DNA of 64,000 nt, taken from contig JAJXXT010000006.1 in the NCBI GenBank assembly GCA_021780935.1, positions 82,265 to 146,264 of the forward strand, read 5' to 3'. A program made the translations under genes and the position numbers. The notes beneath the pieces were generated by a model. That model had not been told where the DNA came from. It made no database searches and saw only the letters and a list, made by a program, of their open reading frames with translations. Origin of the DNA: Pseudomonadota bacterium. GTDB lineage: Bacteria > Pseudomonadota > Alphaproteobacteria > Acetobacterales > Acetobacteraceae. The stretch's first letter is position 1; each line of letters opens with the position of its first letter. Positions 9,172 through 19,797 of the stretch are shown in pieces.

Positions 9172-10884
9172 GTGCCCACCGCCGCCATGCTATTGCTCGA
9201 AGGCCTCCACGAGGCCGGCGTTGACTACATCTTCGCCAATCTCGGCAGCGACCACCCCGGGATCATCGAGGCGGTCGCCGCGGCGCAGGCCATGGGCAAG
9301 CCGGTGCCACGCATCATCACCAGTCCCAACGAGATGGTGGCGCTGTCCATCGCGCACGGCTACGCGCAGAGTGGCGGGCGGGCGCAGTGCGTGCTGGTCC
9401 ATGTCGAGTGCGGCACCCAGGCGCTGGCCGGCGCGGTGCACAACGCGGCGCGCGGGCGCATCCCGGCCATCATCGTCGCCGGTGCCTCGCCGATGACGCA
9501 GGACGGCGAGCTGCCGGGCAGCCGCAACGAGTTCATCCAGTGGATCCAGGACGTTCACGACCAGCGCGGCCTGGTGCGCGGCTATATGCGCTACGACACC
9601 GAAATCCGCTCCGGGCGAAACGTCAAGCAGTTCCTGGCCCGCGCCCTGCAGTTCGCCACCAGCGAGCCGCGCGGCCCGGTCTATCTCATGGCCGCCCGCG
9701 AAGTGCTGGAGGAGGAGGTGCCGCCAGTCGCCATCGACTGGTCCCGCTGGAAGCCCACCGCACCGGCCTGCCTGTCGCCGGCGGACGCGGTGATGGTCGC
9801 CGAGGCACTGGCCGGCGCGCGCCACCCGCTGATCGTTACCTCCTATGCCGGGCGCGATCCGCGGGCGGTCGCCCCCCTCGTGCGCCTCGCGGATCGGCTC
9901 GCCATCGCGGTGCACGACAGCGTGCCGAGCGCCATGAACTTCCCTGCCGACAACCCGATGCATCAGGGCTGCCAGTGGAACGAGCCGGTGCAGAACCCGG
10001 CGCTGGCTGAGGCCGATGTCGTGCTGGTACTGGACAGCGACGTCCCGTGGATCGCGAAGCACAACCGGCCGCGCCCGGATGCGCGTATCCTGCATATCGA
10101 CACGGATGTTCTGAAACAGGCGATGCCGCTGTGGTATATGAACGCCCATCGCGCCTGGCAGGCGAATGCGCGCGAGGCCCTGGGGCAGATCAACGCGGCC
10201 CTCGACGCGATCACGCTGGATGCGGATGCGATCGCCGCGCGCCATCGCCGCCTCGCGGCCCGCCACACCGAGCGCATGGCCAGGCTGCTGGCCGCCGAGC
10301 AGCCGCAGCCCGGCACGATCACGCCGCAGCATCTCACCGCCGCCATCCGCGCACGTGCCGATGCGGAAACGATCGTGCTGAACGAAGGCATCTCGAACTA
10401 CACCGTGATCGCCGACCACATGATGCGCACCCACCCCGGCAGCATCCACGCGAGCGGCGGCGGCTCGCTCGGCTGGAACGGCGGGGCCGCGATCGGCGCC
10501 AAGCTCGCCAACCCCGATGCGACGGTGATGGCGCTGGGCGGCGACGGTTCCTACATGTTCAGCGTGCCATCCACGGTGCACTGGATGGCGCGGCATTATG
10601 CCACTCCGTTCCTGCAGGTGGTCTACAACAATCGCGGTTGGAAGAGCCCCAAGCTTTCCATGCTCGGCGTGCATCCGCACGGTCATGCGAGCCGTGCCAA
10701 TGATATCGGCGTCGCCTTCGATCCGCCGCCGGACTATGCCGGCATTGCCGCGGCCGCCGGCGGTGCCTTCGCGCGCACCGTCAAGCGGCCGGAGGAACTC
10801 GACGCGGCGCTCGATGCCGCGATGCATGCCGTGCGCGTGGAAAAGCGCGCCGCCGTGCTCGACGTGTGGCTGGCGCCGCTGTGA
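9172..10884 (+). CDS. thiamine-diphosphate-dependent enzyme (acetolactate synthase/benzoylformate decarboxylase superfamily)
   Basis: A three-domain thiamine-diphosphate enzyme of 570 residues. The N-terminal PYR domain carries the activating Glu in SPNEMVALSIAHGYA, the middle domain is nucleotide-binding-like, and the C-terminal PP domain has GDGSYMFS followed by the NN of VVYNNRGWKSPK, the cofactor/Mg motif. I start it at GTG 9172: an AGGGGAG Shine-Dalgarno lies ten bases upstream, and the first conserved strand (AAMLLLEGLHEAGVDYIF) follows directly. The upstream open frame is antisense to the binding-protein gene. No small regulatory subunit lies nearby, so biosynthetic acetolactate synthase is unlikely. 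A 2-keto acid or acyl-CoA decarboxylase is more plausible; the exact reaction cannot be told. It is divergent from the importer. Confidence 0.85.
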   Translation: MPTAAMLLLEGLHEAGVDYIFANLGSDHPGIIEAVAAAQAMGKPVPRIITSPNEMVALSIAHGYAQSGGRAQCVLVHVECGTQALAGAVHNAARGRIPAIIVAGASPMTQDGELPGSRNEFIQWIQDVHDQRGLVRGYMRYDTEIRSGRNVKQFLARALQFATSEPRGPVYLMAAREVLEEEVPPVAIDWSRWKPTAPACLSPADAVMVAEALAGARHPLIVTSYAGRDPRAVAPLVRLADRLAIAVHDSVPSAMNFPADNPMHQGCQWNEPVQNPALAEADVVLVLDSDVPWIAKHNRPRPDARILHIDTDVLKQAMPLWYMNAHRAWQANAREALGQINAALDAITLDADAIAARHRRLAARHTERMARLLAAEQPQPGTITPQHLTAAIRARADAETIVLNEGISNYTVIADHMMRTHPGSIHASGGGSLGWNGGAAIGAKLANPDATVMALGGDGSYMFSVPSTVHWMARHYATPFLQVVYNNRGWKSPKLSMLGVHPHGHASRANDIGVAFDPPPDYAGIAAAAGGAFARTVKRPEELDAALDAAMHAVRVEKRAAVLDVWLAPL

Positions 10885-10891
10885 CGGAGAG

Positions 10892-13189
<2,298 letters not shown>

Positions 13190-13288
13190 TGGATCGTCCC
13201 CCATATCGTTATCGCCTATTGTGACCGGCTTGGCACCGGCCGCAAGTCAGGCGTTTCGCATCTGCGGCGATACCGCTATGCGATAGCC

Positions 13289-15949
13289 ATGGATCGGCCT
13301 TCCCAACCAGCGGCGGTGCCGCCGGCGGCGACCCCCGCCATGGCGCAGTGGTTCGCGGCCAAGGCGGCCCAGCCGGACGCGCTCGTTTTTTTTCGCATGG
13401 GCGATTTCTACGAGCTGTTCTTCGCCGACGCAGAGGCGGCGGCCGCGGCGCTCGACATCGCCCTTACCCATCGCGGCACGCATGACGGCAAGCCGATCCC
13501 GATGTGCGGTGTCCCGGTGCATGCCGCGGAAATCTATCTTCAGCGGCTGATCCGCCGTGGCTTTCGTGTCGCCGTCGCCGAGCAGATGGAGCCGTCCGGC
13601 AAGGGTCGCGCCCCGATCCGCCGCGAGGTGGTGCGCCTGGTCACCCCGGGCACGCTGACGGAGGACACGCTGCTGGAGGCCGCCCGGCCCAACTGGCTGC
13701 TCGCCCTCGTTCCGGTGCCGGGTGCGGTGGGTGCGGCCTGGCTCGACATCTCGACCGGCCAATTCGAGACCACTCACATCGCCTCGGCGGGCGAGCAGGC
13801 GCCACGGCTCGGCGAGTTGCCGGCCCGGCTTGATCCCGCCGAAATCCTGGCGCCGGACACGCTGGGGCTGGATGCCTTCGCCTCCCGCCGCGCGCCGCCC
13901 GGCACGATCCCCGATGCCGCCACCGCGCGCCGGCGGGTCGCGGCCGCCTATGGTGTTGCCAGTCTCGACGCCTTCGCCAGCTTTACCGATGCCGAGGCGC
14001 AGGCGGCATGCGTGGCGCTCGACTATGTCCGCGCCACCCAGTCCGGCCGGCTGCCCCGGCTGTCGCGCCCGACGCCTTGCGGCGACCGGCTGCGGCTCGA
14101 CATGGATGCCGCAACGGCCGCGAGCCTTGAGATTCTGCGCGCGCGCGACGGCGGGACGGCGCACGCGCTGCTCGCCACGATCCGCCGTACCCGCACCGCC
14201 GCCGGTGCCCGCCTGCTGGAATCGTGGCTTGCCGCGCCGCTCGCCGAAGCCGCGCCGATCCTCGCCCGCCAGCAGGCCTGGTGCTGGCTGCTCGCGGCAC
14301 CGGAGGCGGCGCGAAGCCTGCGCGAGGCGCTACGCTTGGCGCCCGACATCACCCGCGCGCTCTCGCGCCTCTCCCTCGGCCGTGGCTCACCGCGCGATCT
14401 GCTGGCCATCCGCGACGGTATCCGCGCCGCCCATGCGGCAGCCGGGGCCCTGGCCGGCGCGCCGGGGCTGCTGGGTGACGCGCGTGTTGCGATGCGCATT
14501 GGCGAGACGCTGCACGACCTTCTGGCCGACGCCCTCGCCGAACCGGCGCCACCGCGGCTCGAGCCCGGCGCCATCGCCCAGGGCTTCGACGGCGAGCTCG
14601 ATGCCGAGCGCCGGCTACGTGATGATTCGCGCCGCGTCATCGCCGGCATGCAGACGGAACTGGCGCAGCGCTACGGCGTCGCCGCCCTCAAGATCCGCCA
14701 CCATGCCCAGCTCGGCTACGTCATCGAGGTGCCGGCCGCGACGACCGAGAAGCTGCGCGGCTTCCCGGAACTGACGCTGCGCCAGGGCATGGCGAATGGT
14801 GCCCGCTTCACCGCGCCGGAGCTGACCGAGCTCGACCGGCGGGTGGCCGAGGCCGAGGCGCGCGCCACGGCGCGGGAGGCGCTGATTTTCCGCACCCTGG
14901 TGGAGGCGACGCTCGCCGCCCAGGACGCGCTCGCCGCCTGTGCCGCAGCCCTGGCCGAGGCGGATGCGCTGCAATCGGCCGCGAGCCTGGCGGAATCCGG
15001 CACCTGGTGCTGCCCCGAGATCACCACCGACACGGCGTTGCGCATCGAGGCCGGGCGTCACCCGGTGGTGGAGGCGGCGCTGGCGGCGAACCGCGCCGCT
15101 TTCGTGCCCAATGATTGCGACCTCTCGCCGGGGCGGCGCGTGCTGCTGCTGACCGGCCCCAACATGGCCGGCAAATCGACCTTTCTGCGGCAGAACGCGC
15201 TCGCCGTGGTGCTGGCGCAGGCGGGCATGCCGGTGCCGGCGAAGGCCGCGCGCATCGGCCTGGTGGACCGGCTGTTCTCGCGCGTCGGTGCGGCGGACGA
15301 CCTGGCACGCGGGCGCAGCACCTTCATGGTGGAGATGATCGAGACCGCCGCGTTCCTGCACCAGGCCGGCCCGCGGAGTCTGGTCATCGTCGATGAAATC
15401 GGCCGTGGCACCGCGACGCTCGACGGGCTCGCCATCGCCTGGGCGGTGCTGGAGGCGCTGCATCACCATGCCCGCTGCCGCACCATCTTCGCCACCCATT
15501 TCCACGAACTGGCACAGCTCGGCGCGGAGCTTGCGGAGCTGTCGGCGCATGCGATGCGGGTGCGGGAATGGAAGGGCGAGGTGGTGTTTCTGCACGAGGT
15601 CGCGGCGGGTGCCGCCGGCCGATCCTGGGGGGTGCAGGTCGCGCGCCTCGCCGGCGTGCCGGAGGCCGTCCTGCGGCGGGCGGGCGAGATCCTGGCGGCA
15701 CTGGAGGCGCGCGCCGGCAGGCTGACGGAGGCGGCCGCCCTGCCGCTTTTCGCCGCCGCCGGCCCGCCCGGTTCACCGGCCGTCGCAGGGCCGGCCGAGC
15801 CGCCCTCGCGAGCCCCGGCGGAGGCGCTGATGGAGGCGTTGGCCGGTATCGATCCCGACCGGCTTTCGCCACGCGAAGCGCTGGATGCGCTCTATCGCTT
15901 GAAATCCTTCGCGGGCACAGGCGAAAATAGCGGATCGAACAGAACCTGA
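13289..15949 (+). CDS. mutS: DNA mismatch repair ATPase MutS
   Basis: Recognises mismatches and small loops and starts methyl-independent or MutL-dependent repair. It has 886 residues. The mismatch-binding Phe-X-Glu motif lies in FFRMGDFYELF near residue 35. At the C-terminus are Walker A TGPNMAGKSTFL, Walker B SLVIVDEIGRGT, then ATLDGLAIAW and the FATHFHEL motif. I place the start at MDRPSQPAA because the frame upstream is only open as an antisense shadow of the malic enzyme. A run of eight T (13386-13393) lies in the codons of the essential FFRMGDFYE segment. The stop overlaps the glnD start as TGATG. Confidence 0.98.
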   Translation: MDRPSQPAAVPPAATPAMAQWFAAKAAQPDALVFFRMGDFYELFFADAEAAAAALDIALTHRGTHDGKPIPMCGVPVHAAEIYLQRLIRRGFRVAVAEQMEPSGKGRAPIRREVVRLVTPGTLTEDTLLEAARPNWLLALVPVPGAVGAAWLDISTGQFETTHIASAGEQAPRLGELPARLDPAEILAPDTLGLDAFASRRAPPGTIPDAATARRRVAAAYGVASLDAFASFTDAEAQAACVALDYVRATQSGRLPRLSRPTPCGDRLRLDMDAATAASLEILRARDGGTAHALLATIRRTRTAAGARLLESWLAAPLAEAAPILARQQAWCWLLAAPEAARSLREALRLAPDITRALSRLSLGRGSPRDLLAIRDGIRAAHAAAGALAGAPGLLGDARVAMRIGETLHDLLADALAEPAPPRLEPGAIAQGFDGELDAERRLRDDSRRVIAGMQTELAQRYGVAALKIRHHAQLGYVIEVPAATTEKLRGFPELTLRQGMANGARFTAPELTELDRRVAEAEARATAREALIFRTLVEATLAAQDALAACAAALAEADALQSAASLAESGTWCCPEITTDTALRIEAGRHPVVEAALAANRAAFVPNDCDLSPGRRVLLLTGPNMAGKSTFLRQNALAVVLAQAGMPVPAKAARIGLVDRLFSRVGAADDLARGRSTFMVEMIETAAFLHQAGPRSLVIVDEIGRGTATLDGLAIAWAVLEALHHHARCRTIFATHFHELAQLGAELAELSAHAMRVREWKGEVVFLHEVAAGAAGRSWGVQVARLAGVPEAVLRRAGEILAALEARAGRLTEAAALPLFAAAGPPGSPAVAGPAEPPSRAPAEALMEALAGIDPDRLSPREALDALYRLKSFAGTGENSGSNRT
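13386..13393 (+). repeat. homopolymer of eight T inside mutS
   Basis: Eight consecutive T in a very GC-rich gene, coding for the Phe-Phe of the mismatch-contacting FFRMGDFYE motif. A slip of one base would truncate MutS within about the first 40 residues. The run is seen directly; any role as a mutability switch is inference. Confidence 0.9.
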
Positions 15950-18885
15950 TGTCTCAACCACCCAACCGCACGCCCAGCGCGCAAGCCACGCCAGCCCCGA
16001 CCGTCGGCGTCCCACACGTGGCTGCTCCAGCCATAGGTGACCCGGCGATGGGTGACCCGGCCGTGGGCGCCGGGGACCGGAATGTCGCAGAGCAGCTTGC
16101 GCACGCGGCGGAGCGGGTGCGCGTGCAGTTCGCCGAGGCCACGGCACCGGCGCCGGACGGCGCGCCCCCGCCGCGCGACAGCGTGCTCGCCGCGTTCCGC
16201 CGCCAGCTCGCCCATATCCAGGCCGAGGTCCGCGAGACCTTCGAGGTCGGCAGCATCACCGGCCTCGCCGCCGCGCGCCAGCTCGCCCGCCTGCATGACG
16301 AGCTGATCCGCTCGCTGTTTGACTATGCCCTGGCGCAGCGGCCCCCGGGCGGCCCCGCGATCGCCATGACGCTGGCCGCGACCGGCGGCTTCGGCCGCGG
16401 CGTGCTGGCGCCGTTCAGCGATATCGACCTGCTGTTCCTCACCGCGACGGCGCCGCGCGAGGAGACCAACGGCGTGGTCTCGTTTGTGCTTTATTTCCTC
16501 TGGGATCTCGGCCTGCGGGTGGGGCACGCCACCCGCTCCATTGCCGATTGCATCGCCGAGGCGCGCGCCGACACCACGATCGGCACCTCCCTGCTCGACG
16601 CGCGGCTGCTCGCCGGGGACGCCGCGATCTTCGCCGAGTTCGCGCGCGCGTTCGCCGCTTCCTGCGCCGAGGACGGTGCCGCCGGCTACATCGCCGCCAA
16701 GCAGGCCGAACGCGCGGTGCGCCACCGCCGCTATGGCGACTCCCCGTTCGTCGTCGAGCCCAACATCAAGGAAGGCCGCGGCGGCCTGCGCGACCTGCAG
16801 ACGCTGTACTGGCTGGCGCGCTATGCATTCGGCCGGCACGATTTCGCCAGCCTTGCCGAACCCAGCGGTCCGGGCGGCGGCCTGCTGACCCAGGTCGAGT
16901 TGCGTCAGGCGCGGCGTGCCTGGGATTTTCTGTGGACCCTGCGCTTTCACCTGCACTATGTGGCCGGCCGCGCGGAGGAACGCCTGACCTTCGACCTCCA
17001 GCCCGTGGTCGGCGCGCGCATGGGCTATACGCGTCACGGCCGCCAGGACGGCGTCGAACGTTTCATGCGCCACTATTTCCTCACCGCGCGCGAGGTCACG
17101 CGGCTGACCCACGTGTTCGAGCCGGCGCTGATCCGTGCTGCCCTCGGCCCGCCCGCCACCGCCGGGCGCACTGACGCCGACCTCGCGGAGGCCGGGTTCG
17201 TGCTCGCCGATGGGCGGATCATGCCGGCGGATGCACGCGATTTCGCCGAACGGCCGGTGCAGATGCTGCGCATGCTGCGCCTTGCGCGCGACCGGCGGCT
17301 GGAGCTGCACCCGCTGGCCATGCGCGCGCTGATCCGCCACGAACGCCGGGCGCTCGATCTGCGCGGCGACCCGGAGGCGGCGGCGATTTTCCTCGATCTG
17401 CTCTGCGGGCGCGGCGGGCCGCACGGCAACCCGGATGGTGCCTACTGGCTCGGCGTGATGAACGAGGCGGGGCTGATCGGCCGTCTGCTCGCGGACTGGG
17501 CACGCATCGTCGGGCAGATGCAGTTCGACACCTACCACATCTTCACCGTCGACGAGCATACGATCGAGGCGGTACGCGTGCTCAACAAGCTCGAACACGG
17601 CGAGCTCTCGGATGTCGCGCCCGTCGCCTCCGGCCTGGTCGATCACGTGCAGTCGCGCCGCGCGCTCTATGTCGCGATGTTGCTGCACGACATCGCGAAG
17701 GGCCGCGGCGGCGACCATTCCGAGATCGGTGCGGAACTGGCGCTCACCATCGGGCCCGCGCTCGGCCTCTCGGCGGAGGAAACCGAGATGGTTTCCTGGC
17801 TGGTTCTGCATCACCTGCTGATGAGCCAGACTGCCTTCAAGCGCGATATCGACGATCCCAAGACCATCCTCGATCTGGTCGAGACCGTGCAGTCGCCGGA
17901 ACGGCTGAAGCTGCTGCTGATCCTGACCGTCGCCGACATGCGTGCGGTCTCACCCAAGGTGTGGAACGGCTGGAAGGCGACGCTGCTGCGCGAGCTTTAC
18001 AGCCGCGTCGCCGAGGTGCTGGCCGGCGGGCTCTCAACCGGCGAGCGCGATATCCGTGTTGCCCGCGCCAAGGAGGCCGCGGCCCTGCTGCTGCCCGACT
18101 GGTCGGCCGAGGAAATCGCGAGCTTTCATGCACTGGGCTATCCCGGCTACTGGCTTGGTTTCGATCCCGAAACACATACCCGCCACGCCCGCCTGATCCA
18201 CGACGCCGAGGCCCGCGGCCTGCCGCTGACGGTCGAGACCCAGCCGCTGCCCGCCCGCGCGGTGACGGAAGTCACGGTCTACGCCGCCGACCACGCGGGG
18301 CTGTTCAGCAAGATCGCGGGTGGTCTCGCGGTCGCCGGCGCCTCGATCGTGGACGCGCGCATCCATACGCTGACCAACGGCATGGCGCTCGACACGTTCT
18401 GGATCCAGGACGCTGCCGGCGGCGCGTTTGACGCGCCCTCGCGCCTCGCGCGGCTCGCCGTGCTGATCGAGCAGGCGCTATCCGGGCGGCTGCGCTTCGC
18501 CGCGGAAATCCGCCGTGTCTCGAGCGCGCTGCTCGGCCGGCGGGTGCGCGCGATCCATGTGCCGCCACGCGTTGTCATCGACAACCACGCCTCCAACACC
18601 CATACCGTCGTCGAGGTGAACGGCCGCGACCGGCCGGGCCTTCTGCACGACGTGACCACCGCGATAAGCCACGCGGGTCTGCAAATTGCTTCCGCACACG
18701 TTACGACCTATGGCGTGCGCGCGGTCGACGTGTTTTACGTCAAGGACGTGTTCGGCCTGAAGATCGAGAACGAGCGCCGCCTCGAAACGCTGCGGGAGGC
18801 ACTGCTCGGCGCTCTCGAGGGCCCGGAGGAGAATGGCCATGCGCACCCCGTCCCGCGTCGTCGCCGTCGCGCTGGCGCAGCCTAG
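15949..18885 (+). CDS. glnD: bifunctional uridylyltransferase/uridylyl-removing enzyme GlnD
   Basis: Central nitrogen sensor: it uridylylates PII proteins when glutamine is low and removes UMP when glutamine is high. It has 978 residues. The nucleotidyltransferase motif GGFGRGVLAPFSDIDLLFL is at about residues 146-164, the HD-type removing domain motif LLHDIAKGRGGDHSEIG lies near residue 580, and two ACT domains start TEVTVYAADHAGLFSKIAGG and TVVEVNGRDRPGLLHDVT. All active regions look intact. An extra N-terminal segment of about 60 residues is low in complexity, with a short IGDPAMGDPAVG duplication. Its start overlaps the mutS stop by one base, so the pair is coupled. Confidence 0.97.
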   Translation: MSQPPNRTPSAQATPAPTVGVPHVAAPAIGDPAMGDPAVGAGDRNVAEQLAHAAERVRVQFAEATAPAPDGAPPPRDSVLAAFRRQLAHIQAEVRETFEVGSITGLAAARQLARLHDELIRSLFDYALAQRPPGGPAIAMTLAATGGFGRGVLAPFSDIDLLFLTATAPREETNGVVSFVLYFLWDLGLRVGHATRSIADCIAEARADTTIGTSLLDARLLAGDAAIFAEFARAFAASCAEDGAAGYIAAKQAERAVRHRRYGDSPFVVEPNIKEGRGGLRDLQTLYWLARYAFGRHDFASLAEPSGPGGGLLTQVELRQARRAWDFLWTLRFHLHYVAGRAEERLTFDLQPVVGARMGYTRHGRQDGVERFMRHYFLTAREVTRLTHVFEPALIRAALGPPATAGRTDADLAEAGFVLADGRIMPADARDFAERPVQMLRMLRLARDRRLELHPLAMRALIRHERRALDLRGDPEAAAIFLDLLCGRGGPHGNPDGAYWLGVMNEAGLIGRLLADWARIVGQMQFDTYHIFTVDEHTIEAVRVLNKLEHGELSDVAPVASGLVDHVQSRRALYVAMLLHDIAKGRGGDHSEIGAELALTIGPALGLSAEETEMVSWLVLHHLLMSQTAFKRDIDDPKTILDLVETVQSPERLKLLLILTVADMRAVSPKVWNGWKATLLRELYSRVAEVLAGGLSTGERDIRVARAKEAAALLLPDWSAEEIASFHALGYPGYWLGFDPETHTRHARLIHDAEARGLPLTVETQPLPARAVTEVTVYAADHAGLFSKIAGGLAVAGASIVDARIHTLTNGMALDTFWIQDAAGGAFDAPSRLARLAVLIEQALSGRLRFAAEIRRVSSALLGRRVRAIHVPPRVVIDNHASNTHTVVEVNGRDRPGLLHDVTTAISHAGLQIASAHVTTYGVRAVDVFYVKDVFGLKIENERRLETLREALLGALEGPEENGHAHPVPRRRRRAGAA

Positions 18886-19369
18886 AAGAACGGTTGCCAC
18901 GGCGTTTCTGCTCGCGATGCCGCTGTTCCTCGCCGCCGCGGCGCCGGCCGCGCCACCCTGGGTCATGACGTTGCAACAGGTCGGGCCCACCGGGACTGCC
19001 GTCGGCACGCCGATCCGGATGCCCTGCCCGAGCGCCGGCTGCGAGACGTCGTTTCAGCTCGTGATCGGCAAGCAGAGCGACACCTTCCACCTTCAGGTCT
19101 CCTACGTCGCCACCGGCGCCTACCTGACGATCGTTCAGCGCAGCCCGAATATTCGTGCCGTGATGGATTTCAACACCGGCTACCTGGGCCCGATCTTCGC
19201 GCCGCTGCATTTTCCGACAAAGAACACGCGGTTGGTGAAGCTCGTTGTCGCGGGCAGTAGCGATGCGTCGAACCCGGTCCTCGCGAGCGGACCGGTGTTC
19301 AACGCCAAGATGCGGCCGGACGCCTATCTGCGCGTTGTTTTCCAGAAGCCGCCTGCCAGCGGCAGGTAG
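18839..19369 (+). CDS. small predicted secreted protein of unknown function
   Basis: I do not recognise the family. The protein has 176 residues with a signal-peptide-like N-terminus (TVATAFLLAMPLFLAAAAPA) and a mature part with two Cys close together (MPCPSAGCETSF), mostly predicted beta strand. There is a remote look of the IalB-like class of alphaproteobacterial periplasmic proteins (a Trp near the start of the mature part, paired Cys), but this is weak. I prefer the ATG at 18839: GGAGGAG lies seven bases before it but only one base before the alternative ATG at 18833. It overlaps the last 47 bases of glnD and is probably cotranscribed with it. Confidence 0.75.
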   Translation: MRTPSRVVAVALAQPRRTVATAFLLAMPLFLAAAAPAAPPWVMTLQQVGPTGTAVGTPIRMPCPSAGCETSFQLVIGKQSDTFHLQVSYVATGAYLTIVQRSPNIRAVMDFNTGYLGPIFAPLHFPTKNTRLVKLVVAGSSDASNPVLASGPVFNAKMRPDAYLRVVFQKPPASGR

Positions 19370-19391
19370 GCCGTCGCGCTGCGATCAGCGC
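19352..19391. terminator. tandem hairpins between convergent genes, possible bidirectional terminator
   Basis: Two perfect 6-base-pair stems lie back to back: CCTGCC with loop AGC and GGCAGG (19352-19366), and GCGCTG with loop CGAT and CAGCGC (19376-19391). They sit exactly where the plus-strand secreted-protein gene and the minus-strand 55-codon gene end. There is no run of T on either side, so intrinsic termination is uncertain. Confidence 0.4.
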
Positions 19392-19552
19392 TTGTCGTCG
19401 TCGGTGCGTCGCCAGGCCCGGATCTGTGTGCCGATGCGATGGCGCATGAGGAACGCGCCGATGACCGCCAGGATAGCGACGACCCAAAGCGCCTCCAGCG
19501 ATCCGCTGCCGTTATCCGGGCTGATGCCGAACCAGGTTTCGAAAAAATCCAT
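19385..19552 (-). CDS. 55-residue single-pass membrane protein, unknown function
   Basis: A small gene not matching any family I know. The protein begins MDFFETWFGISPDNG, has one strongly hydrophobic segment at residues 21-35 (ALWVVAILAVIGAFL), then a basic tail MRHRIGTQIRAWRR and an acidic end DDDKR. The positive charges after the segment suggest an N-out, C-in orientation. Support for it being real is a GGGAGGGG Shine-Dalgarno four bases before the ATG, a codon pattern like its neighbours and the hydrophobic profile. It converges on the secreted-protein gene. Confidence 0.7.
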   Translation of the reverse strand: MDFFETWFGISPDNGSGSLEALWVVAILAVIGAFLMRHRIGTQIRAWRRTDDDKR

Positions 19553-19670
19553 GGAACCCCTCCCCGTCTGTAAGAAAACCTTCGACCACTATCGCCACCC
19601 TGTCCAGAGCCCGCGGCGCATGGACCCAGGATGTCGTCGCCGTAAGCTCCGTGCGAGGCGCAGATCAGCA

Positions 19671-19699
19671 TTGACCCCCATCCGGCTTTCTGCTTGGAT
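19671..19699 (+). promoter_or_regulatory. possible sigma-70-type promoter of the peptide importer operon
   Basis: TTGACC at 19671, then 17 bases, then TTGGAT preceded by TGC, which would be an extended -10. It lies about 100 bases before the ATG of the binding-protein gene in an otherwise empty 245-base gap. The -10 is a poor match, so this is tentative. Confidence 0.25.
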
Positions 19700-19797
19700 T
19701 TTGTGCAGCCGACGCGACCGCACGCCAGCGGCGGGGGAATGCCCCTGATTGGTGTGTGCGAACGACGAAGCGGCACAACGAATGCATGGGGGCTATC

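Noticed and set aside
16030..16075. Imperfect short repeat near the 5' end of glnD
   Set aside because: Only about two copies of a 15-base unit within a variable linker; likely neutral low-complexity sequence.
15892..17814. A minus-strand open frame of 640 codons antisense to glnD
   Set aside because: Composition is typical of antisense reading in GC-rich DNA, and glnD motifs are all intact on the other strand.
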